The notes under the pieces: model-generated
Told to the model about the DNA's origin: nothing
Databases searched by the model: none
The model's input: only the letters and a program-made list of their open reading frames with translations
Shown: positions 7,542-15,553 of the stretch, in pieces
Position numbering within the stretch: position 1 is the stretch's first letter
Layout: each line of letters begins with the position of its first letter
Translations under genes and position numbers: made by a program
Assembly: GCA_002470695.1 (NCBI GenBank)
Contig: DKNM01000030.1
Location: 1 to 18,534, forward strand
Source: Candidatus Neomicrothrix sp. UBA7388
GTDB lineage: Bacteria > Actinomycetota > Acidimicrobiia > Acidimicrobiales > Poriferisodalaceae
DNA length: 18,534 nt
Direction: 5' to 3'

Positions 7542-9270
7542 TCTAAAATACACGCTCTCCGAGCCTGACGAAGAAGAGAAGCGGCTGGTTCAGGCTCTGA
7601 CGCAAAACGCCCAGGTGCCTATAAGAGGCGACCGAGTTGCATTCGGGGGCGTTCGAAGAGCCAAGAACTTACGAAACCTGCTCCTACCGGGACTACATGC
7701 CCTTCAGAACGCAAAGGGTTGGATCTCTCCCGGCGGACTCAACCATCTAGCCGAGACCTTGCGCGTTCCGGCGGCAGAGGCGTTCGGAGTTGCGTCATTT
7801 TACGATTTATTTACTCTCGAGGAACCCGCGTACGCGGGACCTTTGCATCACGTTTGTGTTGACCCGAGCTGCGGGGTAGCTGGGGCTGAGGCGCGGATTA
7901 AGGCACTGCAAGCCCAAGGAAAGGCGGTGCATGAGGGTCCGTGTCTAGGTCAGTGTGATCGTGCGCCCGCTTACTTTGTCCAAGCTAGAAGCTCGGAACC
8001 GGTGGACATGACCGCACTCGATAACTCCAAACAAGCCTTTGATACTTCATTAAGCGGCAAGCTACTCCGGCGCTTCGGCAAAGTCGATCCCTCTGACTTA
8101 CGCTCATACCTTGACAACGGAGGATATCGCGCCTTCGAGACGGCCCTCTCCATCGGGGGCGCGGCTGTCATCAGTCGCATTACGGAAGCGGGCTTAACCG
8201 GTAGAGGAGGCGCAGCGTTCCCGACTGGGGTCAAATGGAATGCGGTCGCAGCACATGAAGCATATGAAAAGCATATTGTCGTCAATGCGGATGAAAGCGA
8301 ACCTGGCACCTTCAAGGACAGAATGATCCTTGAGATGGATCCCTTTGCCCTAATTGAAGCTATGACGATCGCCGCTGTTAGCACCGGTTCCACGAAGGGC
8401 TGGATATATGTGCGTGGAGAGTACGCAACGGCCGAACGACGCCTCCAATCGGCGCTGAATGAGGTCCAGCGCAGCGGACTACTCGGGCACAATATTCGGG
8501 GCACGGACCACTCGTTCGACATACAGATACGTCAAGGAGCCGGAGCGTATATTTGCGGCGAGGAAACAGCCCTCTTCAATTCGATTGAAGGTTTCAGGGG
8601 CGAACCTCGCAGCAAACCACCATTTCCAACGGAAAGCGGCCTATTTCGCTCACCGACGATCGTGAACAACCCGGAAACGCTTATCAATGTGCTCGAGATT
8701 CTGGAAGCAGGCGTCGATGAATTCCGAGCGTCCGGAACTAACGATTCGCCGGGTACAAAACTGTTTTGTGTTTCAGGGGACATCGGCACGCCTGGCCTAT
8801 ACGAGGCTGAATTTGGAACCCCTCTAAGACGACTGTTAGAAGCAGCCGACATCCCCGCCGAAGAAGTTTATGCAGTGTTACTTGGAGGCGCGGCGGGTAG
8901 GTTCCTCAATTCCAGCGCCATTGATATGCCGCTTTCATTTGAGGGCGCGAAGGCATATAACGCGACACTCGGCTCTGGAGCGGTAATGGTGTTTTCGAAT
9001 CGAGTAGACCTAACAAAAGTCGTAACACGACTAGGGAAGTTCTTTAAGGACGAGTCTTGCGGCCAGTGTGTGCCTTGTCGAGTCGGGACACAACGACAGC
9101 ACGAAGTGTTACTTCAGATCGGGGACAGCACTCCGACGCGAAGGCAAAGGGATCTACTTGACGACCTCTCAATTGTCATGGGTGACGCGTCTATATGCGG
9201 ATTGGGTCATACGGCAGCCTCTGCTGTGCAGTCTGCTATTGATCAGGGCTTAATTTGGAGCGAGACATGA
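7534..9270 (+). CDS. fdhB: Formate dehydrogenase NAD-reducing subunit, NuoE-NuoF fusion
   Basis: This 578-residue diaphorase subunit fuses two modules. Residues 1-150 are NuoE-like, with a [2Fe-2S] thioredoxin-fold motif at Cys108, Cys113, Cys137 and Cys141 (C-x4-C and C-x3-C). Residues from about 170 are NuoF-like. They carry GLTGRGGAAFP (220-230) and NADESEPGTFKDR (251-263) for NADH and FMN binding, AYICGEETAL (338-347), an SLBB region, and a C-terminal [4Fe-4S] site at Cys509, Cys512, Cys515 and Cys555. The protein passes electrons from the iron-sulfur chain to NAD+ through FMN, indicating a soluble NAD-dependent formate dehydrogenase. The GTG start overlaps the fdhA stop by 8 bases. All cluster ligands and nucleotide motifs are intact. 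In the FdsGBA enzymes these modules are separate genes. Confidence 0.94.
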   Translation: MPDLKYTLSEPDEEEKRLVQALTQNAQVPIRGDRVAFGGVRRAKNLRNLLLPGLHALQNAKGWISPGGLNHLAETLRVPAAEAFGVASFYDLFTLEEPAYAGPLHHVCVDPSCGVAGAEARIKALQAQGKAVHEGPCLGQCDRAPAYFVQARSSEPVDMTALDNSKQAFDTSLSGKLLRRFGKVDPSDLRSYLDNGGYRAFETALSIGGAAVISRITEAGLTGRGGAAFPTGVKWNAVAAHEAYEKHIVVNADESEPGTFKDRMILEMDPFALIEAMTIAAVSTGSTKGWIYVRGEYATAERRLQSALNEVQRSGLLGHNIRGTDHSFDIQIRQGAGAYICGEETALFNSIEGFRGEPRSKPPFPTESGLFRSPTIVNNPETLINVLEILEAGVDEFRASGTNDSPGTKLFCVSGDIGTPGLYEAEFGTPLRRLLEAADIPAEEVYAVLLGGAAGRFLNSSAIDMPLSFEGAKAYNATLGSGAVMVFSNRVDLTKVVTRLGKFFKDESCGQCVPCRVGTQRQHEVLLQIGDSTPTRRQRDLLDDLSIVMGDASICGLGHTAASAVQSAIDQGLIWSET

Positions 9271-10148
9271 CGGAGCAAAATATCTCCTTGACCATTGACG
9301 GGCAGGCAGTAACAGTACCTAAGGAGACCACTATTCTTGAGGCTGCACGTTCTGTGGGGATTGACATTCCGACCCTGTGTTGGGCGGAAAATTTAACTCC
9401 GGTAAACGTTTGTCGCCTCTGCGTCGTTGAAGCTGACAACTCCAAGGCTTTGGTCCCAGCATGCTCGAGAGCGTGCGACGCCGGAAGCAACATAGAAACA
9501 AACAATGAGCGCGTCACTAAGAACCGTCGCATGGTGCTGGAGTTACTAGATAGCGCCAACGACCTCTCGCAGAGCGAAGAACTGCAAGACCTCATGGCGA
9601 ACTACGAAGCTGACAGTTCACGCTACTCGGACAACCTAGCGGCGCACGATGAGCCAAAAGTCGAAGATGATCTCTTTATACGAGCTTATGATCGATGCGT
9701 TCTTTGTTATAAGTGTGTTCAAGCATGTGGTGAGGAGGCGCAGTTCACTTTTGCGATCGCCATAGCCAATCGAGGGTTTGATGCGAGGGTGTCAACAGAG
9801 CATGACATCCCATTACCTGAGTCGGCTTGCGTCTACTGCGGTAACTGCATCGGGGTGTGTCCGACAAATGCGTTGCAATTTAAGACCGAATTTGACCTTC
9901 GGAGTGCCGCTAACTGGCGCCCCGAAGACCAAGAGGTAACGGAAACAATTTGCTCATACTGCGGAGTTGGTTGCACTCTCGAGCTACACACTCAGGACAA
10001 CGAGATCGTTAAAGTAACGTCGCCAGCCGACCACTCAGTCACGTCGGGGCATTTGTGCGTTAAAGGTCGTTTCGGCTGGGAATATGTGCAGGCTCCTGTG
10101 TATAGACCGCCGAGCGCGATACAAACGGATGCCGCAGTTGACGACTGA
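9267..10148 (+). CDS. Iron-sulfur protein corresponding to the N-terminal part of the formate dehydrogenase alpha subunit
   Basis: The 293-residue protein carries four predicted clusters in the order found at the N-terminus of NuoG-type formate dehydrogenase alpha subunits. A [2Fe-2S] site uses Cys38, 49, 52 and 66. Two ferredoxin-type [4Fe-4S] sites use Cys144, 147, 150, 154 and Cys188, 191, 194, 198. The molybdopterin-oxidoreductase [4Fe-4S] domain uses Cys229, 232, 236 and 264 (ICSYCGVGC, then GHLCVKGRFGWEYVQAP). It stops just where the product of 5613-7541 begins, so the two together rebuild a full alpha subunit of about 935 residues. The His-Cys3 motif usually found around residues 95-107 is absent, although ELQDL after it remains. 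The ATG at 9267 has GGAG 6 bases upstream and overlaps the previous stop as ATGA. Confidence 0.9.
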   Translation: MTEQNISLTIDGQAVTVPKETTILEAARSVGIDIPTLCWAENLTPVNVCRLCVVEADNSKALVPACSRACDAGSNIETNNERVTKNRRMVLELLDSANDLSQSEELQDLMANYEADSSRYSDNLAAHDEPKVEDDLFIRAYDRCVLCYKCVQACGEEAQFTFAIAIANRGFDARVSTEHDIPLPESACVYCGNCIGVCPTNALQFKTEFDLRSAANWRPEDQEVTETICSYCGVGCTLELHTQDNEIVKVTSPADHSVTSGHLCVKGRFGWEYVQAPVYRPPSAIQTDAAVDD

Positions 10149-10210
10149 CGAGTCGATGAGCTTTCCACCCGTGGTTCCTCCGAGACTTCAAAGTCAGGAG
10201 ATATCAATTA

Positions 10211-11440
10211 GTGACTAAAAGCCTGACTGCCTTGACAACTTGGTCATTGTTCCTCGGAATCGGCCTCTTGCAGGCTGGCGTCGGTTTGCAACGTCCACTC
10301 CTGAGTATTCGCGCGGAAGCTGCCGGCTTTGGTGCAACAACAACTTCGCTTGTGATGACGGCGTACTACGCCGGTTTCATTTTTGGGACTCGCTACGTGG
10401 GCGTGATTCTCAACAAAGTCGGACATATTCGAACATTCGCCGGTCTGGCATCAACCGCTTCCACGATCGTGCTCCTCCAAGGAGTGTGGGTCAATCCGGC
10501 AGTGTGGTCTCTCTGGCGGTTCACCTTTGGCTTATGTGTCGCAGCGCTATATGTGGTTTGCGAATCTTGGCTAAACGACGCCGCTACCAACAAGAACCGC
10601 GGAAGCCTCTTAAGCACCTATATGGTTATCGCTGTCGCCTCCACAATGCTTGGTCAATATGCAATTGGCTTAGCTAGCGCCTCGGAGTTCACTCTTTTCG
10701 CTTTGGCTTCGATCCTCGTCTCTATGGCTTTGGTCCCGGTAGCGCTCTCGTCGTCCGCCTCGGCGCCTGTAGGTATCCCTGAGCCGATAACTTTCAAGAA
10801 GTTGCGCTCAATTGTTCCTGTGGGGCTAGTCATTTGCTGCCTAACAGGAATGACCTTAGGTTCTTTGATTGGGCTGGGGCCGGTATACGGCTCTATTAAA
10901 GGTTGGACTCCACTCCAGATAGCAAACTTTGTTGGGGCTCCATTGGCCGGCTCAGTGGTAATGCAAATTCCGTTTGGCCGGCTTTCTGATCGACTTCCGA
11001 GACGTGCCGTCATGACCGGCCTGGCCTTCGCGTCAACATTTGTTTGTGTAGCTCTCACCCGTATGGACGGCACTAATCGATTATCTCTAGCGGCTCTGTT
11101 CTTGCTCGGTGGGTTCGCATTTCCTCTCTACTCGCTTTCAGTGGCCTACACCAATGACTGGCTGGAGCAAGGTGAACGAACTTCGGCCGCAGCATTGCTA
11201 GTACGAGTGTTCGGGATCGGCTCTTTCGTGGGTCCCTTAATTGCCGGAATTTTTATGGGAGTAAGTCTCTCAACCTACTTTTATTTCCCACTATGCGTGT
11301 TTGCCGTCATGAGCACCTACCTTTGTTATCGGATTTTTGCTCACACGGCTCCACCCTTAGCAGATCAAACCCCTTTCTCGCCCTTTCCTTTGCGAGCGTC
11401 CAGAATGGTTACAGACCTTTTCAACAAACCGAAGAATTAA
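10211..11440 (+). CDS. MFS transporter, YcaD-like
   Basis: This 409-residue hydrophobic protein has about 12 predicted membrane segments. Motifs include FGTRYVGVILNKVGHIRTF in the first cytoplasmic loop, ESWLNDAATNKNRGSLLSTYM after segment 4, and PFGRLSDRLPRR in the central loop. The ESWLN...RG...YM signature resembles the YcaD branch of the major facilitator superfamily, whose substrates are poorly known. It follows the formate dehydrogenase genes after 62 bases on the same strand, with AGGAG at 10196-10200 before a GTG start, so it may be co-transcribed. Formate, an amine or a pathway intermediate are all possible cargoes; I cannot choose. The convergent betA gene ends 5 bases after its stop. 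Confidence 0.85.
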   Translation: MTKSLTALTTWSLFLGIGLLQAGVGLQRPLLSIRAEAAGFGATTTSLVMTAYYAGFIFGTRYVGVILNKVGHIRTFAGLASTASTIVLLQGVWVNPAVWSLWRFTFGLCVAALYVVCESWLNDAATNKNRGSLLSTYMVIAVASTMLGQYAIGLASASEFTLFALASILVSMALVPVALSSSASAPVGIPEPITFKKLRSIVPVGLVICCLTGMTLGSLIGLGPVYGSIKGWTPLQIANFVGAPLAGSVVMQIPFGRLSDRLPRRAVMTGLAFASTFVCVALTRMDGTNRLSLAALFLLGGFAFPLYSLSVAYTNDWLEQGERTSAAALLVRVFGIGSFVGPLIAGIFMGVSLSTYFYFPLCVFAVMSTYLCYRIFAHTAPPLADQTPFSPFPLRASRMVTDLFNKPKN

Positions 11441-11445
11441 CGGGT

Positions 11446-13122
11446 TCAGCGTGCCTGCGAATGGAACGGAGGGTCCTCCGGAGGAAGTGGAGAATTGCCT
11501 AAAATTAAGTCAGCGGCTTTCTCGGCAATCATCATCGTGGGGGCATAAATATTTCCGTTCGTTATTAAGGGCATAACCGAAGCATCGACCACTTTGAGCC
11601 CTTCTAAGCCGTGTACTCCCATTGTTAATGGGTCAATTACAGCGAGTTCCGTGACTCCCATTTGGGCGGTACCACAGGGATGTAGCGCTGTCTCAGCGTC
11701 TCTACGCACCCACTCCAGTATCTCTTCGTCAGTCCGTATAAGAGCCCCGGGCGAGATCTCTCCGCCACTTATTGACTTGAACTCAGGTTGTCCAAGAATC
11801 GAGCGCACAACCTTCACCGCCTCAACCCAGTCCACCCTGTCTTCCTCAGTTCCCAGGTAATTAAAGGTGATCGATGGCTTTCGACTTGGATCCGCTCCTT
11901 CAATATGTACGGACCCTCGTGACGTTGCATGCATGGGGCCAACATGAACTTGAAAGCCGTGAGGAGTCTCGGCAACGGTACCGTCGTAACGTACGGCGAG
12001 CGGAAGAAAGTGGATCATCACGTTCGGGTAGGTCAAGTCACTTCTACTGCGGACAAATCCACCCGCCTCGAAGTGGTTGGTGGTCGCGGGACCCCGCCGG
12101 AGTAACCATTGAAGTCCAATCCACGGTCGTCGCCATTTTTGAAGGTTAGGTTGCTGAGTGATGGGTTTCAGTGATGAGTGTTGAATGTAAACCTCTAGGT
12201 GATCTTGAAGATTCTCTCCCACGCCGGGGAGATCGTGTATCACGGGCACACCAGCGGCCTCCAGCACAGGTCTTGGCCCGATGCCACTTAGCTGGAGGAG
12301 TTTTGGCGTATTAATGGCCCCCGCGCAGCAAATTATTGTTCGACCGCTGTAGACCCTGAACTTCGAGCCTCCGCGCAGGTTTCTCTGGCGAACCTCAACT
12401 CCGCGCGCCACGCCATGCTTGACGATGATCCGTTCGCTCTCGGCACGAGTTAAGAGCTGGAGGTTCGAGCGATGTAATACGGGGTGCAGATAGGCCCTCG
12501 CCGCGCTGAGACGTCTACCGTGGTCTATGTTTCGGTCGAAAGCCGCAAACCCCTCTTGGCGATAACCATTGACGTCAGTTGTCAAAGAGTAGCCGGCGCT
12601 CTCAGATGCTCGAAAGAACGCGTCGAAGAGTTCACCTTCAGCAGGTCCTCGTTCAAGTTTGAGTGGGCCATCCGTTCCGCGCCAGGCATCGCCTCCAGCG
12701 AGACAAGACTCGAGTTTTTTGAAATAGGGGAGTGAGTACGAGTAGCCCCATGTTTCCATCCCAGGTAAGGAAGCCCAAGCTTCCATATCAAGAGGGTTCC
12801 CTCTCTGAAAGATCATTCCATTGATGCTTGAGCTTCCACCAACTACCTTCCCGCGAGCGTGAGCGACTTTTCTTCCACCTAAGTTCGGTTCGGGTTCAGT
12901 CTCGTATATCCAGTCGTAAAAACGTGAGCCTAAAGGAAGTGAAAATGCGGCTGGCATATGGATAAAAGGGTCCCAGATGTAGTCAGGGCGACCGGCCTCT
13001 AACAGCAGGACTGTGTTAGACGGATCCGCACTAAGGCGGTTGGCGAGTGCGCAGCCCGCCGAGCCGCCACCCACGATGATGAAGTCGTAAATGGTACCCG
13101 TTGCGTTATCCTTCGCTCCCAT
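11446..13122 (-). CDS. betA: Choline dehydrogenase (GMC oxidoreductase)
   Basis: The 558-residue protein follows E. coli BetA closely along its length. It has IVGGGSAGCALANRL (FAD Rossmann motif, G18-G23), YETEPEPN, ARGKVVGGSSSINGM (GMC signature 1), CCAGAINTPKLLQLSGIGP (GMC signature 2), GVGENLQDHLE, NHFEAGGFVRS and AETALHPCGTAQMG with the catalytic His near 481. BetA oxidises choline to betaine aldehyde and can go on to glycine betaine, delivering electrons to the respiratory chain. The second active-site position, Asn in E. coli BetA (TGNLNATT), is Tyr526 here (NGNIYAPT). That variant may belong to a subfamily, so related alcohols cannot be excluded as substrates. I chose the ATG at 13122; a TTG at 13125 adds one residue. 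It is divergent from the EamA transporter gene. Confidence 0.87.
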   Translation of the reverse strand: MGAKDNATGTIYDFIIVGGGSAGCALANRLSADPSNTVLLLEAGRPDYIWDPFIHMPAAFSLPLGSRFYDWIYETEPEPNLGGRKVAHARGKVVGGSSSINGMIFQRGNPLDMEAWASLPGMETWGYSYSLPYFKKLESCLAGGDAWRGTDGPLKLERGPAEGELFDAFFRASESAGYSLTTDVNGYRQEGFAAFDRNIDHGRRLSAARAYLHPVLHRSNLQLLTRAESERIIVKHGVARGVEVRQRNLRGGSKFRVYSGRTIICCAGAINTPKLLQLSGIGPRPVLEAAGVPVIHDLPGVGENLQDHLEVYIQHSSLKPITQQPNLQKWRRPWIGLQWLLRRGPATTNHFEAGGFVRSRSDLTYPNVMIHFLPLAVRYDGTVAETPHGFQVHVGPMHATSRGSVHIEGADPSRKPSITFNYLGTEEDRVDWVEAVKVVRSILGQPEFKSISGGEISPGALIRTDEEILEWVRRDAETALHPCGTAQMGVTELAVIDPLTMGVHGLEGLKVVDASVMPLITNGNIYAPTMMIAEKAADLILGNSPLPPEDPPFHSQAR

Positions 13123-13198
13123 CAAGCTGCCGGCCTTCGTACTGCAGTCATCTAGGTCAGCGTATCCTCACTGTGATGCATAGCTGGAGCAGGGCGAA

Positions 13199-14026
13199 AT
13201 GATTGGCGCGTCGTTGGGACTCCTTGCAGCAGTCCTCATAGGTATCGCAGATCTATACGGGCGACGCATTACACCAGTGAGCTCGAGTCTCACCACAGCC
13301 CTTAGCCTGCAGATGTTCGCAGCGCTATTTGTTGCGGCCAGCTTGTTGCTCTGGCCTGGGCAAATTGAGTTAGCGGCAATTCTTTGGGGAGCTTGCTCTG
13401 GCGTCGGGTTCACGATCGGCCTCGCCTGCTATTACAAGGGGCTATCGACAGCCTCATCGGCGATCATTGCACCCCTTTCTGCCGTCTTGTCTGTATTCAT
13501 CCCATTTCTCTGGGGTGTCTTTCGTCGCCTCGACATGACACCGTTGAGCGTTGGGGGAGTAGGGGTTGCGTTTTGCGGTCTAATTCTTGTTACACGCGGC
13601 GTCTTCAGTCGAGAACGCCCTCGTGGTGTGCTTCGCTGGGGATTGTGTTCGGGAGTTGGTTACGGGATAGGTCAAGCAGTCCTGTTGGAGGTATCGCTTG
13701 AGGCAGGACCGCTTGCGGTCTCAACTCAACGATTCATGGCTTTCATGGTCCTGTTACCAGTGGTCCTAGGAAGGAGAAACCAACCTTTTCCGCCTCGAGG
13801 TACGCGCTTAGCCGCCGCACTGGCAGGATTATGCGCTGGAGGCGCAAGTGTTGCTCTATTCCAAGGTCTGCGCTTTGATCCGCTGTCGACTATCACTACG
13901 GTCGCAGTCTTCCCAGTTTTCACGGTCGCAGTTGGCAGATATTTCTACGCCGACTCGATTACGAAGAGACAGGGAATTGGAGTCCTGTGTGCTTTGGTTG
14001 GCACGATCGGCGTAGTCATTGGGTAA
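13199..14026 (+). CDS. EamA/DMT-family permease
   Basis: The product has 275 residues and about ten predicted membrane helices arranged as two EamA-like repeats of roughly 130 residues, the typical length for drug/metabolite transporters. The first repeat ends near GLILVTRGVF; the second begins at GLCSGVGYGIGQAV and ends GVLCALVGTIGVVIG. No motif identifies the substrate. The ATG at 13199 has GGAG and AGGG just upstream. It shares a 76-base divergent promoter region with betA, so transport of choline, betaine or a breakdown product is a plausible guess only. Its stop codon directly abuts that of the convergent methyltransferase gene (TAATTA). Confidence 0.86.
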   Translation: MIGASLGLLAAVLIGIADLYGRRITPVSSSLTTALSLQMFAALFVAASLLLWPGQIELAAILWGACSGVGFTIGLACYYKGLSTASSAIIAPLSAVLSVFIPFLWGVFRRLDMTPLSVGGVGVAFCGLILVTRGVFSRERPRGVLRWGLCSGVGYGIGQAVLLEVSLEAGPLAVSTQRFMAFMVLLPVVLGRRNQPFPPRGTRLAAALAGLCAGGASVALFQGLRFDPLSTITTVAVFPVFTVAVGRYFYADSITKRQGIGVLCALVGTIGVVIG

Positions 14027-15553
14027 TTATCCGATGGCGTCGGGTTCTTCACTTTTGCGGCGATCGATATAGTCCCGTAGTTGCCGATCTATGTCCTCGT
14101 CAAAATCAGGTGGTGCATAGTCGCTGAGCATTTGCTTCCATTGAGCGTTAGCGCGTTCAGGGGAGGACTTACTGCCCTCTTCTAACCACTGCTCGTAACT
14201 GTTGCTGTCCGCATTCGTGGATCGATAAAAGGCACTCTCAAAGTTTTCGAGCGTGTGAGCGTTTCCTAAGAAATGGTCGCCATGAGTGTTAGTGCGAAAC
14301 GCCTCTAACGCTTGAGCGTTTTCACTCATGTCGACCCCGTTGGCGTACACCTGCATTGCGCCTAGTTGGTCGGCATCCATAACGAGCTTTTCGTAACTGA
14401 GAGCTAAGCCCCCCTCAATCCAACCTGCTGCATGAAGAACGAAATGAACGCCTGACTGCATTGTCGGGAGAAGCGTCGATAATGACTCATAAGCGGCCTG
14501 AGCGTCGGGTGCCTTCGATGAGGTCAACATTCCGCCAGAACGAAACGGAACGCCGACGCGGCGGGCCAGAGCTGCCATGACATAGATCGCTAGCCCGCCT
14601 TCGGGCGATCCAAAGGTAGGTGCGCCGGTAGCCATCGACATAGAGGAAGCGAATGTTCCGAATATGACTGGAGCACCCGGTCGCACCAACTGACAAAACG
14701 CCATACCCGAAAGGGCTTCGGCAAGTGCTTGCGCCGCTAACCCGGCTACTGTGACGGGCGACATGGCGCCAGCAAGAATAAATGGCGACATTATGCAAGC
14801 TTGATTGTTCTCCGCATAAACCTTGGCAGCGCCAAGCATCGTTGCGTCCCAGCGCAGAGGTGACGACGCATTAATGAGACTTGTCAACACGGTTCGATCC
14901 GCTAGATCTCCGCCAAACGCAATGCGGCAAAGTTCCACAGAGTCGAACGCCCTTTCTGGCGCCGTAACTGAGCCCATCAAAGGCTTGTCGCTGTACTTTA
15001 GGTGAGAGTAAACCATGTCAAGGTGGCGTTTGTTTACAGGAATGTCGACTGGCTCAACAACCGTTCCTCCGCTGTGGTGAAGATGAGGGAGTTGATAGGT
15101 GATTTTAACGACATTCTCAAAATCCTCGAGTGTTGCGTATCTTCTACCTGAGTCGAGGTCAGTCACAAATGGTGACCCATAGTTTGGGGCGAAGACAGTA
15201 CTATTGCCGCCAATTTGGACCGATCGAGCCGAGTTCCTGGCATGTTGCATAAAGTCCTTCGGCGCAGTGGCCTGCACCAATGAGCGACAGAGGCCAGGTG
15301 GGAATTTAACTAAGTCCCCATCGACTTCAGCACCGGCTGCGCGCCATAGGTCCAATGCTTCCGGAAACTCCTGAAAAGCTACGCCCACTTCGCTGAGGAT
15401 AAGTTCAGCGTTTGCTTCTATTTGCTGGAGGCCGGCCTCATCGAGGACTTCGACCGGTTCTAGGCGTCGTTGAAGGAAGGTGGTGACTTCATCTGATTTA
15501 GCGTTTCTTTGGGCTCGACGGGCGCTCCGCCCACCAGATCGACGATTACTCAT
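14027..15553 (-). CDS. mttB: MttB-superfamily amine:corrinoid methyltransferase (non-pyrrolysine)
   Basis: This 508-residue protein belongs to the trimethylamine methyltransferase (MttB) superfamily. Recognisable stretches are FAPNYGSPFVTDLDSGRRYA, then LHHSGGTVVEPVDIPVNKRH, HLKYSDKPLMGSVTAPERA, APTFGSPEGG and LSYEKLVMDAD. The N-terminus is short and basic (RRSGGRSARRAQRNAK). There is no in-frame amber codon, so it is not the pyrrolysine trimethylamine enzyme. Characterised non-Pyl members demethylate glycine betaine (MtgB), proline betaine or carnitine, passing the methyl group to a corrinoid protein. Choline dehydrogenase and dimethylglycine dehydrogenase nearby make glycine betaine the best guess. 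The ATG overlaps the stop of the upstream activator gene by 8 bases (ATGAGTAA), with AAAGGA at 15567-15562. Confidence 0.9.
   Translation of the reverse strand: MSNRRSGGRSARRAQRNAKSDEVTTFLQRRLEPVEVLDEAGLQQIEANAELILSEVGVAFQEFPEALDLWRAAGAEVDGDLVKFPPGLCRSLVQATAPKDFMQHARNSARSVQIGGNSTVFAPNYGSPFVTDLDSGRRYATLEDFENVVKITYQLPHLHHSGGTVVEPVDIPVNKRHLDMVYSHLKYSDKPLMGSVTAPERAFDSVELCRIAFGGDLADRTVLTSLINASSPLRWDATMLGAAKVYAENNQACIMSPFILAGAMSPVTVAGLAAQALAEALSGMAFCQLVRPGAPVIFGTFASSMSMATGAPTFGSPEGGLAIYVMAALARRVGVPFRSGGMLTSSKAPDAQAAYESLSTLLPTMQSGVHFVLHAAGWIEGGLALSYEKLVMDADQLGAMQVYANGVDMSENAQALEAFRTNTHGDHFLGNAHTLENFESAFYRSTNADSNSYEQWLEEGSKSSPERANAQWKQMLSDYAPPDFDEDIDRQLRDYIDRRKSEEPDAIG

Noticed and set aside
10142..10155. 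Hairpin CGACT-gacg-AGTCG at the stop codon of the iron-sulfur subunit gene
   Set aside because: The stem is only 5 bp with no following T-tract, so it does not qualify as an intrinsic terminator.
14027..15553. Pyrrolysine-containing trimethylamine methyltransferase
   Set aside because: The frame is open from ATG to TAA with no in-frame TAG; it is a non-pyrrolysine member of the superfamily.
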